In this document: piece by piece, positions 52,523 to 63,655 of the stretch
Layout: each line of letters opens with the position of its first letter
How positions within the stretch are numbered: the first letter of the stretch is position 1
Assembly (NCBI GenBank): GCA_032718475.1
Contig: JAUCBJ010007300.1
Location: 62,001 to 126,000, forward strand
From: Nemertoderma westbladi
Taxonomy: Eukaryota > Xenacoelomorpha > Nemertodermatida > Nemertodermatidae
DNA: 64,000 nucleotides
Reading direction: 5' to 3'
Notes under the pieces: model-generated
Database searches by the model: none
What the model saw: only the letters and a program-made list of their open reading frames with translations
What the model was told of the DNA's origin: nothing
Program-made: the position numbers and the translations under genes

Positions 52523-53848
52523 GTTAGTATAACTCCATAATACTGTAATTTAAATTTCCCTATTCCTGCCAAACAAAAAGCTACGAACACCGCTCTGCAC
52601 ACCACTCTGCACACCGCTCCGTTCATAACGAACGATATAATTGATGCCACAGAGCCTTAAACACCCTCCCCCATATGCCTCGCTCAGTTTATCTGACTTA
52701 AGCCCGCTAATCAGATGCAATTCACGGTGACAGGCGACCACGCCTGTCACTGTTACACCGGTAGGCCCTAGTGCATAAGAATCATACTGTCATATGATTT
52801 TATATTTATCAGTTTAGACTAAATATGAGTGACGAGAGTTACAGCGATTCCGACGTTGCTATGGCTACAGGTGTTAGTGTTGTTGGTGACTGCGCGGTGA
52901 CAGCACTGTGACAGCTCGGTGACAGCAATTGCAATGCTATTCAATCACAATATTTCGGTTTTTGGTAACAGCTCTGTGAAAACGCAGTGACAGCGCTGTC
53001 ATAGTGCGTTCAAAATGCAACGCAAACCACGACGCTGTCACCTTGAAGTGTATCTGTGGACCGGGCTTTATGCGTGAAGATATTCCTCCTCTACATTTGT
53101 TATGCAATGGGAGGCGTTATTGTTTCTTTCCTCATCCAACAAGTAAATTATATTATGGCGGCATACGATAAAGACAAGAAAAGCGAGTCAATGCACTGGC
53201 GTTTTATATCAAAATAAACCCTAACTTAAATTCACCAACAGTATGCAATACTGCCCAATAGAAAAGACTTCTGAATAGATAGCAGGGCATGGGAGTGCAA
53301 TGCAATGCAATCTCTAAATCTTGATCCAGTTTGCATACTTTTCCAATCCAAGGACTCTGATAGGGGCATTTCTTAGTTCATTACATGGGCATATAAATAT
53401 TCTAGAATGTTAATGTTCATAATTTATATATATATATATTTATTTTAATGGTAAATTAACTTCAAGATTTCAATATTATATGTTGATATTGTTGATATTA
53501 TTGTTGAAGTTATTAATTTTAGATATTTTAATTGTGATTTGGTTGTTTTGGATGTGATTTATAAACTTGTCTTTATAACATTAACCCAGGTCAATAAGCA
53601 AGAAAGCAAAACAAACAGTTGGCCGAGGCGACCGAAGGCTCCTCTTTCAATAGCTGATACCTAAGGGAAGGGGTGGTCGCTACTCATATAGCTTGTTTTG
53701 CACCCAGTAATTTTGGATACTGGCGGGGCTGAACCTACAACCAATAGATTGCAGGCCCCACCTGAGCCTGAGCTACCCCACCACTGTGTTGTCAATAAAC
53801 TGTCTCAATCTAATGTTTGTTCAAGTGAAATGTTTTTTTCTCATCCAG
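52523..53848. other. Intron with short hairpin-rich segment
   Basis: 52720-53045 has repeated GTGACAG words and hairpins (GTGACAGGCG with CGCCTGTCAC at 52727-52750; GACAGCGCTGTCA near 52991). It ends in GGACCGGGCTTTATG near 53060. It may be a decayed miniature transposon, but I could not define its ends. The remainder is AT-rich with no gene. Confidence 0.45.
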
Positions 53849-54063
53849 GACAATCTGAAATCGTAATACCATTGTCATACAAATCTCTTGGTGGGAGTTA
53901 TATAATTACTATGGTCGCCTACAATCATGTGTCAATTGAACATGCTCAGCAGCCCTTCACCTCACAGCGGCCGATTGTTTGCAACTATCCACAAATTAAT
54001 TTTGATAACAGAAAAATTCTCTATTTCGATCCATATATCACGTTTAAAAGCAAAGCCGTAGTT
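53849..54063 (+). CDS. Polycystin-like gene, exon 18 (PKD-like)
   Basis: 215 nt after TCTCATCCAG, completing a split Arg codon, phase 0 out at GTGAGT. It encodes QSEIVIPLSYKSLGGSYIIT and MVAYNHVSIEHAQQPF, fitting the closing strand of a PKD domain (GSYIITMVAYNHVS). Confidence 0.85.
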
Positions 54064-54126
54064 GTGAGTACCAATGTATAATAATATTTATGAACTATAT
54101 TTTTTATTCATAAGTATGTCTGAAAT

Positions 54127-55701
54127 GGGTAATGGTGAAAAATATCGAGACTTGAAAAACATCGAGAGTAAAAATAACGAGAGTAAAAATATCGAGAGTA
54201 AAAATAACGAGTGTTGAAAATTAACGTGATTAAAAAACATCGAGAGTAAAAATAACACGAGATGAAAAATATCGAAAATAACGAGTGTTGAAAAATATCG
54301 AGTGTTGAAAAATATCGAGAGTAAAAATATCGAGTGTTGAAAAATATCGAGAGTAAAAATATCGAGTGTTGAAAAATATCGAGAGTAAAAATATCGAGTG
54401 TTGAAAAATATCGAGAGTAAAAATATCGAGTGTTGAAAAATATCGAGAGTAAAAATATCGAGTGTTGAAAAATATCGAGTGTTGAAAAATATCGAGAGTA
54501 AAAATATCGAGTGTTGAAAAATATCGAGAGTAAAAATATCGAGAGTAAAAATATCGAGAGTTAAAAATATCGAGAGTAAAAATATCGAGTGTTGAAAAAT
54601 ATCGAGTGTTGAAAAATATCGAGTGTTGAAAAATATCGAGTGTTAAAATATCGAGGTAAAAATATCGAGTGTTGAAAAATATCGAGTGTTGAAAAATATC
54701 GACTGTTGAAAAATATCGAGTGTTGAAAAATATCGAGTGTTGAAAAATATCGACTGTTGAAAAATATCGAGTGTTGAAAAATATCGAGTGTTGAAAAATA
54801 TCGAGTGTTGAAAAATATCGAGAGTAAAAATATTGCATTTTACTTGAGCATTTTATTTAGAATTATGGAACAATATTGCAGTGCATGGGTTACAACAGTG
54901 CAAGTGAATGGCATTATGTAATACACCTTGGGTACCCATTTACCAGATTTATTATACTAGCTAGTTTTTGCTATTTTTTTAATAAATATTATAAAAGAAG
55001 TGCTAGCTATAAATTTTGATAAATATTATAAATATTGTTAAATATTATATTAGAACACGTACTGTATAAGCTACCAAATGTTGATAAATATTGTTGTTCT
55101 AGAACATTTTTAGTAAAAAAAATTATCATACAACCCTAATTTTAAAAAATTGTTACTATCGATATTTTTACTCTCGATATTTTTCAACATTCTATATTTT
55201 TCAACACTCGATATTTTTACTCTCGATATTTTTCAACATTCTATATTTTTCAACACTCGATATTTTTACTCTCGATATTTTTCAACACTCGATATTTTTC
55301 AACACTCGATATTTTTACTCTCGATATTTTTCAACACTCGATATTTTTACTCTCGATATTTTTCAACACTCGATATTTTTACTCTCGATATTTTTCAACA
55401 CTCGATATTTTTACTCTCGATATTTTTCAACACTCGATATTTTTACTCTCGATATTTTTCAACACACGATATTTTTACTCTCGATATTTTTCAACACTCG
55501 ATATTTTTACTCTCGATATTTTTACTCTCGATATTTTTCAACACTCGGTATTTTTACTCTCGATATTTTTACCCTCGATATTTTTACTCTCGATATTTTT
55601 TGAACTCTCGATATTATCGTTATTTTTCAACACTCGATGTTTTACTCGCGTTATTTTTACTCTCGATATTTTTCATGTCTCGATATTTTTCAATATAACC
55701 C
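54127..55701. mobile_element. Foldback element FB-4 filling an intron
   Basis: Arms are tandem mixtures of a 17-bp unit (GAGTGTTGAAAAATATC) and a 15-bp unit (GAGAGTAAAAATATC): left arm 54150-54835, right arm 55155-55690 in reverse orientation. Ends read GGGTWATRNTGAAAAATATC inward from both sides and are flanked by TGAAAT (54121-54126 and 55702-55707), a 6-bp duplication. The core (54836-55154) has CTAGCTAG and TTGTTCTAGAACAT words shared with FB-1 and FB-3. Open frames of ~200 codons in the arms are repeat artefacts. It occupies 1,575 of the 1,722 intron bases. Confidence 0.88.
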
Positions 55702-55785
55702 TGAAATGACTATTTCGAGTATTTTGAAGTACATGTTTTTTTTTTTCGGTTGCATGTTTGCTTGTCTGTGTTATTATATTTACAG

Positions 55786-55897
55786 ATTTCTGCGAAGATA
55801 CAACTTATATGTGAAAAATTGGACAATACAAAATCGTGGTATTACACACAACTAAATCCTATTAATGGCAAAGCAATCGGGGATCGACAACTTATTA
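55786..55897 (+). CDS. Polycystin-like gene, exon 19 (start of REJ region)
   Basis: 112 nt after ATATTTACAG, phase 0 in, phase 1 out at GTACGT. It encodes ISAKIQLICEKLDNTKSWYY and ends with GDRQLI. It joins exon 20 across 6.3 kb. Confidence 0.8.
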
Positions 55898-56366
55898 GTA
55901 CGTTGATTATTATTATTTATTTTATCCTTATACCTAGCAACCGCTGTTATAAACACACTTAATATCTAGAGCATTTACACCAAAGTGGTCTCTATCAATG
56001 ATAGACAATCCAATGAATCCAGTCCCGAGGCACTGTAGCCATAGCAACCGTTGTTAGGGGCAGTAACCGTCGCTCAACGCCATATCTAACACCAATTTAA
56101 GCACTACTGTGACTCTACCCCCATTTTATCAAGGTTATTCAAATTGGTTTCAAGTCACAGTTATCATGATAACCGTTGCAAAGTCCAATAGGATCTCCAT
56201 TGCCCCCCTATCAACTAGCGATATAAGCATTATATGACTATGATATCAAGATATATATATTCCACTGTACCGTAACTGATCTCTTTAAGTGACTATTGCC
56301 CCGACCAGTCATTAAAAGATACAGATATCGCACCCAAGTACATAGTTATAATACAATACGTTATGA
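55898..56366. other. Intron, no recognised element
   Basis: 470 bp with several words repeated at 59090-59500 (ATAGCAACCGTTGTTA and similar), suggesting a diverged dispersed repeat on both sides. No gene. Confidence 0.4.
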
Positions 56367-56576
56367 GTGTGAAGACCTTCGGATACGTAAGTGGAAGGCA
56401 TGGGGAGTATTTAATAGTCTGACCAGGATTTGGAAGTCACATAGAATAAAACGGAACTTCAAGGTTCGATTATTTAGGGCAGCAGTAGCACCAGTACTCT
56501 AATATGGGAGAGTCAATGCTGGGCTCTAACTGCAGAGGATACCAAATATCTGGATGGCACTTTCACAAGAATACAA
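56367..56576 (+). pseudogene. Non-LTR retrotransposon fragment, sense
   Basis: Short C-terminal piece (CEDLRIRKWKAWGVFNSLTR region through LDGTFTR), closest to copy A at window start (shared AAAACGGAAC variant). It stops at 56576, next to an antisense copy of the family. Confidence 0.8.
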
Positions 56577-56591
56577 TGATGTGATGATCCA

Positions 56592-57703
56592 ACTACTACT
56601 ACTAGGATCGGCATGCTGCATTGCAGCTGCAATTTTAAGAATGCTGTGCTGGCTTGTCGACAAAATTGTGCCGCCACAACTCCCCATCACCCATGAAATT
56701 TGCTAGATCATCCGCATCTTCTAGGCCAGTGTCCTTTAAGATGCGTCTCAAGAAATTCATGGGCTGTCCACCATTTTTATTCACTCCATGAGGCTGCCAA
56801 AGCACAAGATTATACACTGGGTGGTCCTCACAGCGAAAGCAATGCCCTGCAAAGCAGAGTTGACTTTGTTCTAGTGTCAAGCTTGGGGGAACCAATGAGA
56901 CACCTCCAATGTTATATAGTGTCTGGTTGGAGATGTGTGCATTGTACTTAACACAATGAATCCGGCATAGCATTCTTGTGAATGTGCCATCCAGAGATTT
57001 GGTGTCCTCAGCAGTTAGAGCCCAGCATGGACTCCCATAGAGGAGTACTGGAACTACTGCTGCTCTAAATAATCGGACCTCAAGTTTCCGAATAATTCTT
57101 GGTGACTTCCAAATCCTGGAAAGCCAATTCAAGGCTGCCCATGCCTTTCCCTTACGTATTCGAAGGTCCTCACCTGACTTCCGGATCCATGATCCCAGGT
57201 AACAGAAGTAGTCCACATGCTCAAGCATACCATCCTTTGAGCTTATGCTCATCCGATCAGAGACTTGCTGAGGACTTTCAAAGTTAACTGTCAAAATTTT
57301 GGTCTTTCTGAAGTTAATAAAAAGACCAACACTAAAAGCAGCATGTTCTAATGAGCTGAGGAGCCTTTGGGCTCCCTCTAGTGATTCTGAGAGTACTCCT
57401 AAGTCATCAGCAAAGTCTAGATCAGTTAGGTACTTGGCAGGATTTCCTCGACTTCAGGAGCCAGTAGGTGGAGTTATCATCACCCCATCATCATTATGAT
57501 GATCTAAGGACATGCGTAGAACATAGTCAACCACAATTATGAACAAGAATGGTGCAAGTGTGTCTCCCTGGAGGACGCCCCATAATACTTCAAATGGTTC
57601 TGTGTCACCGTCAACAGTAGACACAAATGTTGTCGAACCATCGTATACTGATCTGATTGCTGCAATAATTTCATCAGGAATCCCATATAATGAAAGTATG
57701 CTG
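56592..57703 (-). pseudogene. Non-LTR retrotransposon copy, antisense, 5'-truncated
   Basis: Carries the family 3' end with a (CTA)n tail at 56592-56604 and reads on the minus strand to the RT palm (57703, LSLYGIPDEIIAAIRSVYDG). It shows IIVVDYVLRMSLDHH, HVDYFCYLGSWIRKSGEDLR and FRCEDHPVYNLVLW. A stop interrupts the frame between 57299 and 57454. It lies head to tail with the sense fragment to its left. The intact 3' tail indicates a genuine 5'-truncated insertion. Confidence 0.87.
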
Positions 57704-57991
57704 GTGAGCACAATACACGTTGGCTGACTGAAAAGCGCGAGCCATTATCAACAAGCAGATACGTGATTGGCGCAAGTTTGTGACGCTGCTTCCCAGTGGA
57801 TAGTTCTGGGACTTCAGACTCTGATGTCATTTCTTGGCTTTGCTCCTGATAATGCCTTCCTTCCTATCCCGTGAGGCGAAATTGGTCATCTGACTGCCGT
57901 CAGATGATCACTGATTGGTTTCATTCATAAATGAAACGATATCACATATTATTATTATACTTAATAAAAGCAAACACAATTAGACACAAAA
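57704..57991. other. Intron, no recognised element
   Basis: Nothing recognised; GACACAAAA at 57983-57991 is the left target duplication of FB-3. Confidence 0.45.
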
Positions 57992-59065
57992 GGATGTAGG
58001 ACAATTCGGTCCCGGACAATTCGGTCCCGGACAATTCGGTCCGGACAATTCGGTCCCGGACAATTCGGTCCCGGACAATTCGGTCCCGGACAATTCGGTC
58101 CCAAAACACTAAATAAATGGGACCGAATTGTCCGGGACCGAATTGTCCTAGGACCGAATTGTCCTAGGACCGAATTGTCCGGGACCGAATTGTCCGGGAC
58201 CGAATTGTCCGGTTCCTGATAGCAACTTTTTAGTGCTTTTTGATATTGGTGAATGTTCTAGAACATTAGTAGAGATATTTGTTATGGTAGCTAGTGTTAT
58301 TTACTTGCTAGAATTTTTTGAAATTTTAAAAATACTGTATTTTTTTTTATTTTTGTTATTGGTAGTGTTCGAGAACATTATTATATATTATTTATTAAGG
58401 TGTAGCTAGTGTTTTTTTTTACTAGCTAGCATTTCCTTGAAATTATAAAAACCTGTGAAAACAATGATATTTCAGAATTAGGCCTAAACTGTTGCTGATT
58501 ATATTAATTACCAACAATATTGATGATATTATAACAGTCCCTGAATGAGATCCAGCTATTATCTGGGATAATAATTTAGGCTTGTTAACCAACCAACAAC
58601 ACATACAGTATACTTACGCAATATATTAAAAAAATCAGCTTTAAACATTTTAAATACATACTATTACTAGCTAGTAAATAATTCACAAGCTCCATAAAAA
58701 CACCATAGCTACCATAAATAATAATGTTAACAAAAAAAAGTAAATTTTTTTTATTAAAAAAAAAATACTAGCTAGTAAATAATTCACAAGCTCCATAAAA
58801 ACACCATAGCTACCATAAATAATAATGTTAACAAAAAAAAGTAAATTTTTTTTATTAAAAAAAAAATACTAGCTAGCAAAAAAAACACTAGCTACCATAT
58901 AATAATATATATTAAGGTTCTAGAACATTCTCCATTATATAGTACAGTACCAATTAAATTTGGTCCCGGACAATTCGGTCCCGGACAATTCGGTCCCATT
59001 AATATGCATGTTTTGGGACCGAATTGTCCGGACCGAATTGTCCGGGACCGAATTGTCCTGCTTCC
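57992..59065. mobile_element. Foldback element FB-3 with arms of a GGACAATTCGGTCCC unit
   Basis: Ends read GGAWGYAGGACAATTCGG inward from both sides and are flanked by a 9-bp duplication GACACAAAA (57983-57991, 59066-59074). The 15-bp unit GGACAATTCGGTCCC occurs in direct then inverted orientation at both ends (57998-58213, spacer CCAAAACACTAAATAAATG; 58965-59060, spacer near ATTAATATGCATG), so each end is itself a small hairpin. The core has TTTTTGATATTGGTGAATGT, TTCTAGAACATT and CTAGCTAG motifs as in FB-1, and an internal ~97-bp tandem duplication (58665-58868). A 9-bp duplication is typical of foldback elements. Confidence 0.9.
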
Positions 59066-60529
59066 GACACAAAATAATAATATATTAAGCTTGTGGCCCT
59101 AACATTACCTAAATCAAATGTCAATTAATGAATATCTATACAGTGTCTATCTAGCAACATTTGTCATGGTAACTGTGACTGGAAACAAGTTATCAATGAA
59201 CATACTATGTACGATACAGTGGTGGTATGTTGAAACAGTATCATCATATAGTCATAGAATGCTTAGGTCTCTGGTTCCTATGATATTCTACAGTTGTAAT
59301 TAATTCCCTTAGCAACGGTTGTCATAATAACTGTTACCCGAATTCAAGTTCAATACGTGATATATATACTGAGGGAATATGTTGATACTGAGATCGTATT
59401 ATGCATAAGTTGGTGTTTACTAAGGCGTGAACCGAAGATTACTGCCCTTAGCAACTGTTGCCATGGTAACAGTGATTTGAGAAAGAGCTCATCGAATTCG
59501 CAATCATTGGTTTAGTCAAGTTTGGGGTAAATCCTGGAACCATTGCGTTTTTAAAACATGGCAGCTGCAGATAAGCACCCCGGTAACCAAGGGTAACAAG
59601 ATTTATGAGAAATGCTCAAGGTTGTAGGGGCGACACCTTCCCAAATGTTGTTTAGTAGGGTCTAATGAGTACGGAACCGATGAAACATTTTATGGTTATA
59701 AAAAGCACGGTTCACCAAAATCTATGCATTTTGCTGCCGGACTATTACTTTCTCATAAATTATTACTTAAGTTATCAGAAATAGCCACCAACATAGGATG
59801 TAGTCTACTGCTGCTGCTGCAGTTTGTGTAAGTTCATTTACTTTACACATTCTGGTTGAGTGTACATTAAATAGAACATGCAACAAGATATAATTTATTA
59901 TATTTAATATAATGATTATCACATGACACATCTGGCCATACCAGTTTTCAACTCTTCCAGGGTATGGCTCATCACTGTCATCAGGTGCATCCAGGATAAC
60001 TATTAGACAAGAGATAGTAACCTGTAATAAAAAATACTGTAGTTATTACAAAAATGAAACTAATTAACATACAAATTTTGTTATATTGCTCCCACATAGT
60101 TTTTGGAACAAATGTTTCCATTATCAGGTAGTACATCTAATGGGTATTCTACTATGGTATTTCAAAGAGCAAGATAAATTAATAATTTGAAGTTTCGGAT
60201 ATGTTGTACCTTGTCACACATTGCAAAATAACTCCATATAAACATATGGTGCATCGTTCAATGTTTAATATTGTATATTTATATTTTAATTGCATTTTGG
60301 CTATGTGAGAGTATGGATTTAAACAAGATTTAACATATTTTCATGAAATTTTTGTTTAAATATAATTTTAACAACTATTTCTTACATAATTCATTGGAAT
60401 CAGCAGCATTATGCATTTTTAAGGAGTAGTACAATGGATTGTTCTACTCATAAAATTTCGTTCTAGAAGAAATATTTTTTATAATATTTGTTATATTTAA
60501 TAAATTGGTTTATTATCTATTAGCATTAA
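59066..60529. other. Intron, mostly unique AT-rich
   Basis: 1.46 kb. Contains two AGCAACNGTTG-type motifs (59312 and 59449) and short GTAACTGTG repeats related to 55980-56190. No coding exon was recognised. Confidence 0.4.
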
Positions 60530-62099
60530 CCCTATTAGTACCGGGCTATAAAATGTTGTACAAATACCGGGGGGGGGGGGTCATATTAACCCCCCCCCCC
60601 CCCCCTCTAAAATCTACAAATATTTACGAAAACGTCTGATTTTTTGTTTGTACGTAGGTATCACTTGTCTGGATAAGACCGAAAAAAAAAATTTTCGAAA
60701 AAATGTACTGGGGTGGTTATATTTCAGCACCAAAATTACAAGTAGTGCACAATTTTCACAAAATTTGAAAGTTACATTTTCGGCTAATTATTTTTCAATA
60801 CAGGTTTTTTGGGGTGCAAAATACATTGGAAAATATTTAAAATTGATATGATTACTATAAATGGTTGTTTAGTCCTCTCTGTGTAGGAAAAAAATGAAAA
60901 AAACAAGTAACCAGCACTTTTCAGTTAGAACACAAAATTTTGAATTCACTTATACGATGCTATAAATTCACATTTTCAGGTTTTCGAGGGCGCTGATTCT
61001 AATGGAATACATTTCTAATATGCCAGATCATTGCTACTTGTATTTTTCGGCGTAATTTGGCAAATTTTGGTGCAAGCACCAAATTTCGTACCCATCACCA
61101 AAAAGTACAAGTTTGCGATGTCCAGTGCTGTTTTTATTGATTCCATCGGATTCAGGACCCTCATAAACCCGTATAACACAAGAAACAAGGTGATACTATC
61201 TACTTATCAATTTGCATATTTTTCAAAATTTGGTGCTGGCACAACAATTTTCACCCACCGGCGAAAAATACAAGTTTGAGAACTCTTATGAAATTTTTAC
61301 TGATTCCATTGAATTCAGAACCATCACAAACCCGTATAACGCAAGAAACAAGGTGACACAATCAATTGATATATTTGATGGTTTTCAAAATTTGGTGCTA
61401 GCACCACATTTTGCACCCACATCCGAAAAATACAAGTTTGAGATGTCTAGTTCGATAATTATATTTTCCATTGAATTCAGAACAGCCATAAACCTCTAAA
61501 AAGTAAGAAATAAATTGTCACAAGCAATTTTATATATTGAAAGGATTTTCAAAATTTCGTGCTAGCACCAAAATTTGCACACAGCACCGAAAAATACAAG
61601 TTTGATACGCTTGGTGCAACTCGTATATATTTCATCGAATCCAGAACCCCAAAAAACCCCAATTGCGTAAAAAACAAGTTTCAAACAATCAATTTACAAA
61701 ATTGACTTAATTTCAAAATTTGGTGCTGGCACCAAAATTTGGTACCCATCGAAAAAAAACAAGTTTGAATTTTCTAAATCAATTTATATGAATTCCATCC
61801 AATTTCTAACACCAAAAAACCGGTGTAAATCAAAAATAGAGATGTTACAATTCATATTTAATGAAATGTAATTTTCAAAAAACGTCTCAAAAAAAGTGCC
61901 AAAAGTAGGGTTAAAAAATGGTGCTATAACTCGAAAAGTACCCAATATTTTCGAAAACGGTTTTCACTACCATGAAGACAATAGATTTGTAGGAAAAGTC
62001 ATAAAATTTCAGATTCCCAACTGCGTTTGTTTCAGAATTATAATAAAAAAACCACGGGGGGGGGGGTCATATTGACCCCCCCCCCCGGGTTTAATAGGG
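60530..62099. mobile_element. TTAA-flanked miniature transposon with G/C hairpin ends and internal repeats
   Basis: Flanked by TTAA (60526-60529 and 62100-62103). Ends share CCCTATTA. Near each end is a run of the form G(n)TCATATTRACC(n) (60570-60605 and 62056-62087) that can fold into a G:C hairpin. The interior (61060-61760) has about five imperfect ~150-bp repeats with AAATTTGGTGCTGGCACC and GAAAAATACAAGTTTGA. The TTAA target suggests piggyBac-type mobilisation. No transposase is encoded. A related, inverted, degenerate copy lies at 49517-50400. Confidence 0.8.
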
Positions 62100-62183
62100 T
62101 TAATAGCTACAAATTTGAATGGCAGCTAGTGATTTTGCAAGTTAATAATTTAAATAAAAATATGTAAATGTTTTAACCTTTAG

Positions 62184-62310
62184 CTGATTGGAAGGGGTTT
62201 GATGAAACCGATCTAACTATACCGGAGAGACAACTGGACTATGGTCTCTACAGATTTGAGTTCAACGTGCGGATGCATATATCTCAGGACCCTGTATTTC
62301 AAACAACACG
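62184..62310 (+). CDS. Polycystin-like gene, exon 20 (REJ domain)
   Basis: 127 nt after TAACCTTTAG, completing a split Thr codon, phase 2 out at GTTGGT. It encodes DWKGFDETDLTIPERQLDYG and LYRFEFNVRM, the L-x-I-P...L-x-x-G-x-Y-x-F pattern of REJ domains. Confidence 0.88.
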
Positions 62311-62599
62311 GTTGGTTAATTAACACTATTGTGTTAATTAACTCTATTGTGTTAACACTCAATTTATTGTATACTTTCAATTGAATCTTTAGAATCATAA
62401 TTTTTTACAAAACCGCCTACTCTGAAGACGAAAGTAAACAATGTAAAGATACACGTTATAATTTTTTTTAATATTTAACAGAATTACATTGATATCCACG
62501 ACTAATAAATTATAATATAAAAATATTACGGCTTGAATGTTAGGTTTATTATTTGAAATGCCCTCACTAAATTAATTACAATATGATGATTTCTTTTAG
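62311..62599. other. Intron between REJ exons
   Basis: 289 bp. GTGTTAATTAACTCTATTGT lies within a short GTTAATTAAC palindrome cluster (62314-62356). No gene. Confidence 0.5.
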
Positions 62600-62750
62600 A
62601 GATACTATTATTCGGATGACGGCAACCCCATTTGAATCAAGGATTACTGATTCTGCAGGAAATAAACTGGTTGCTGGACAGAATCAGATGATACGAATGA
62701 GACCCGATCATTATTCCGTGGATCCAGATCAGGAACCAGGAACTGTACAT
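62600..62750 (+). CDS. Polycystin-like gene, exon 21 (REJ domain)
   Basis: 151 nt after TTCTTTTAG, completing a split Arg codon, phase 0 out at GTATGT. It encodes DTIIRMTATPFESRITDSAG and DHYSVDPDQEPGTVH, the S-x-D-P-D box typical of REJ domains. Confidence 0.88.
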
Positions 62751-63581
62751 GTATGTAACTTCAAGAAAATGAAATGTAGTAAATTAAATTTATGTATGTA
62801 TCCAGGACATGTATGTAGTACGTATGTATCTCCGAAATCACAGTATGTAAATATTTGGTACTAAGACCGCTAAAAATTGAAAGTAAAAACTAAAACAAGA
62901 TCCAGATCAACAATAAAGTAAAAAAACAACAACTAATCAGCTAATTGTAGCATATGTATATTATGGCAAAATGTGCTCCTGAACAGGCTCCCACATCAAG
63001 TAGAATAAAAGCCAAGTAAATATTCCCACCCCCGTTTCCCATATCAAGTCCGTAATTAAGAAGCTCTTAGCTTCTTTCCTTTCCTTTTCCGCGGAATTTT
63101 GGACATGGTGAGAAAAACAAACGTGTTGTGGCATTTAGCTCTCTGATTGGCTAGAGCTACAATATCATGTACGGGGACTACAATTAATTAGTTAGCACAC
63201 TACTGGGAAGAGCTATTCAGCTGGCGGGATAAGTTGGCAAGTACTATACTTCTCTGCTGTTTGGGCCTATCCATTCAATCAATAGTAGTAGCTTACTAGG
63301 CCCTCATTAGCACCAGCAGCTGGTGAATACTTTTACAGTCCTAACGGTCTTCTAATAATACACTAAACTTATTGAAAGGTCAATAATTATGTGCGTTTTC
63401 TATTTTTCATTTACTCTTAAAGGTCATTTATGTAATATACGTTATTGATGTAATACATTATTATGAGTGTAACTTGAACGAAGTGGTGGACAGTCGCCTG
63501 AAGCTAGAGAGCTTCTTTCGCCGCGCCGCGGTGCGCAAGCACCGCCAGCTAGTTATATTTCTTTCACAAATTATTGTTTAG
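62751..63581. other. Intron, no recognised element
   Basis: 830 bp including a GC-rich patch with CCGCGCCGCGGTGCG near 63521. No coding exon recognised. Confidence 0.5.
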
Positions 63582-63655
63582 GGATTTGGAAATTTTTTGT
63601 GGTACTGTCGTCGACTGCTACCGGAGAAAACTTATAATGCCCCAAGTGGACAAAT
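63582..63655 (+). CDS. Polycystin-like gene, exon 22 (REJ domain)
   Basis: 74 nt after ATTGTTTAG, phase 0 in, phase 2 out at GTGAGT. It encodes GFGNFLWYCRRLLPEKTYNA. The F-x-W-x-C-R-R motif directly after S-x-D-P-D is the expected REJ order, which confirms this short exon. Confidence 0.85.

Larger units (their letters stand above)
24185..63655 (+). other. Polycystin-1 / REJ family gene (partial), 22 coding exons
   Basis: Twenty-two exons with AG/GT boundaries join without a stop, and splice phases agree at every junction (3,621 nt, about 1,207 codons). The protein has PKD-like beta-sandwich repeats, a cysteine-rich segment (exon 6), further PKD-like repeats, and a clear REJ (receptor for egg jelly) domain in the last four exons, with LTIPERQLDYGLYRFEFNV, SVDPDQEPGT and FLWYCRR. 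That domain order is typical of the extracellular part of polycystin-1, PKD1-like and PKDREJ proteins, which continue with GPS/GAIN, PLAT and transmembrane segments. Signal peptide, GPS and membrane parts were not found and should lie outside. Introns range from 316 bp to over 7 kb and are full of mobile elements on both strands. Which paralogue it is cannot be decided here. Confidence 0.85.

Noticed and set aside
52720-53060. A miniature transposon based on GTGACAG hairpins
   Set aside because: Hairpins are visible but no matching ends or flanking duplication could be fixed, so it is noted only as intron content.
54230-55698. Open frames of about 200 and 180 codons rich in IF, YF and ST
   Set aside because: They are pure translations of the FB-4 arm repeats and appear on opposite strands because the arms are inverted.
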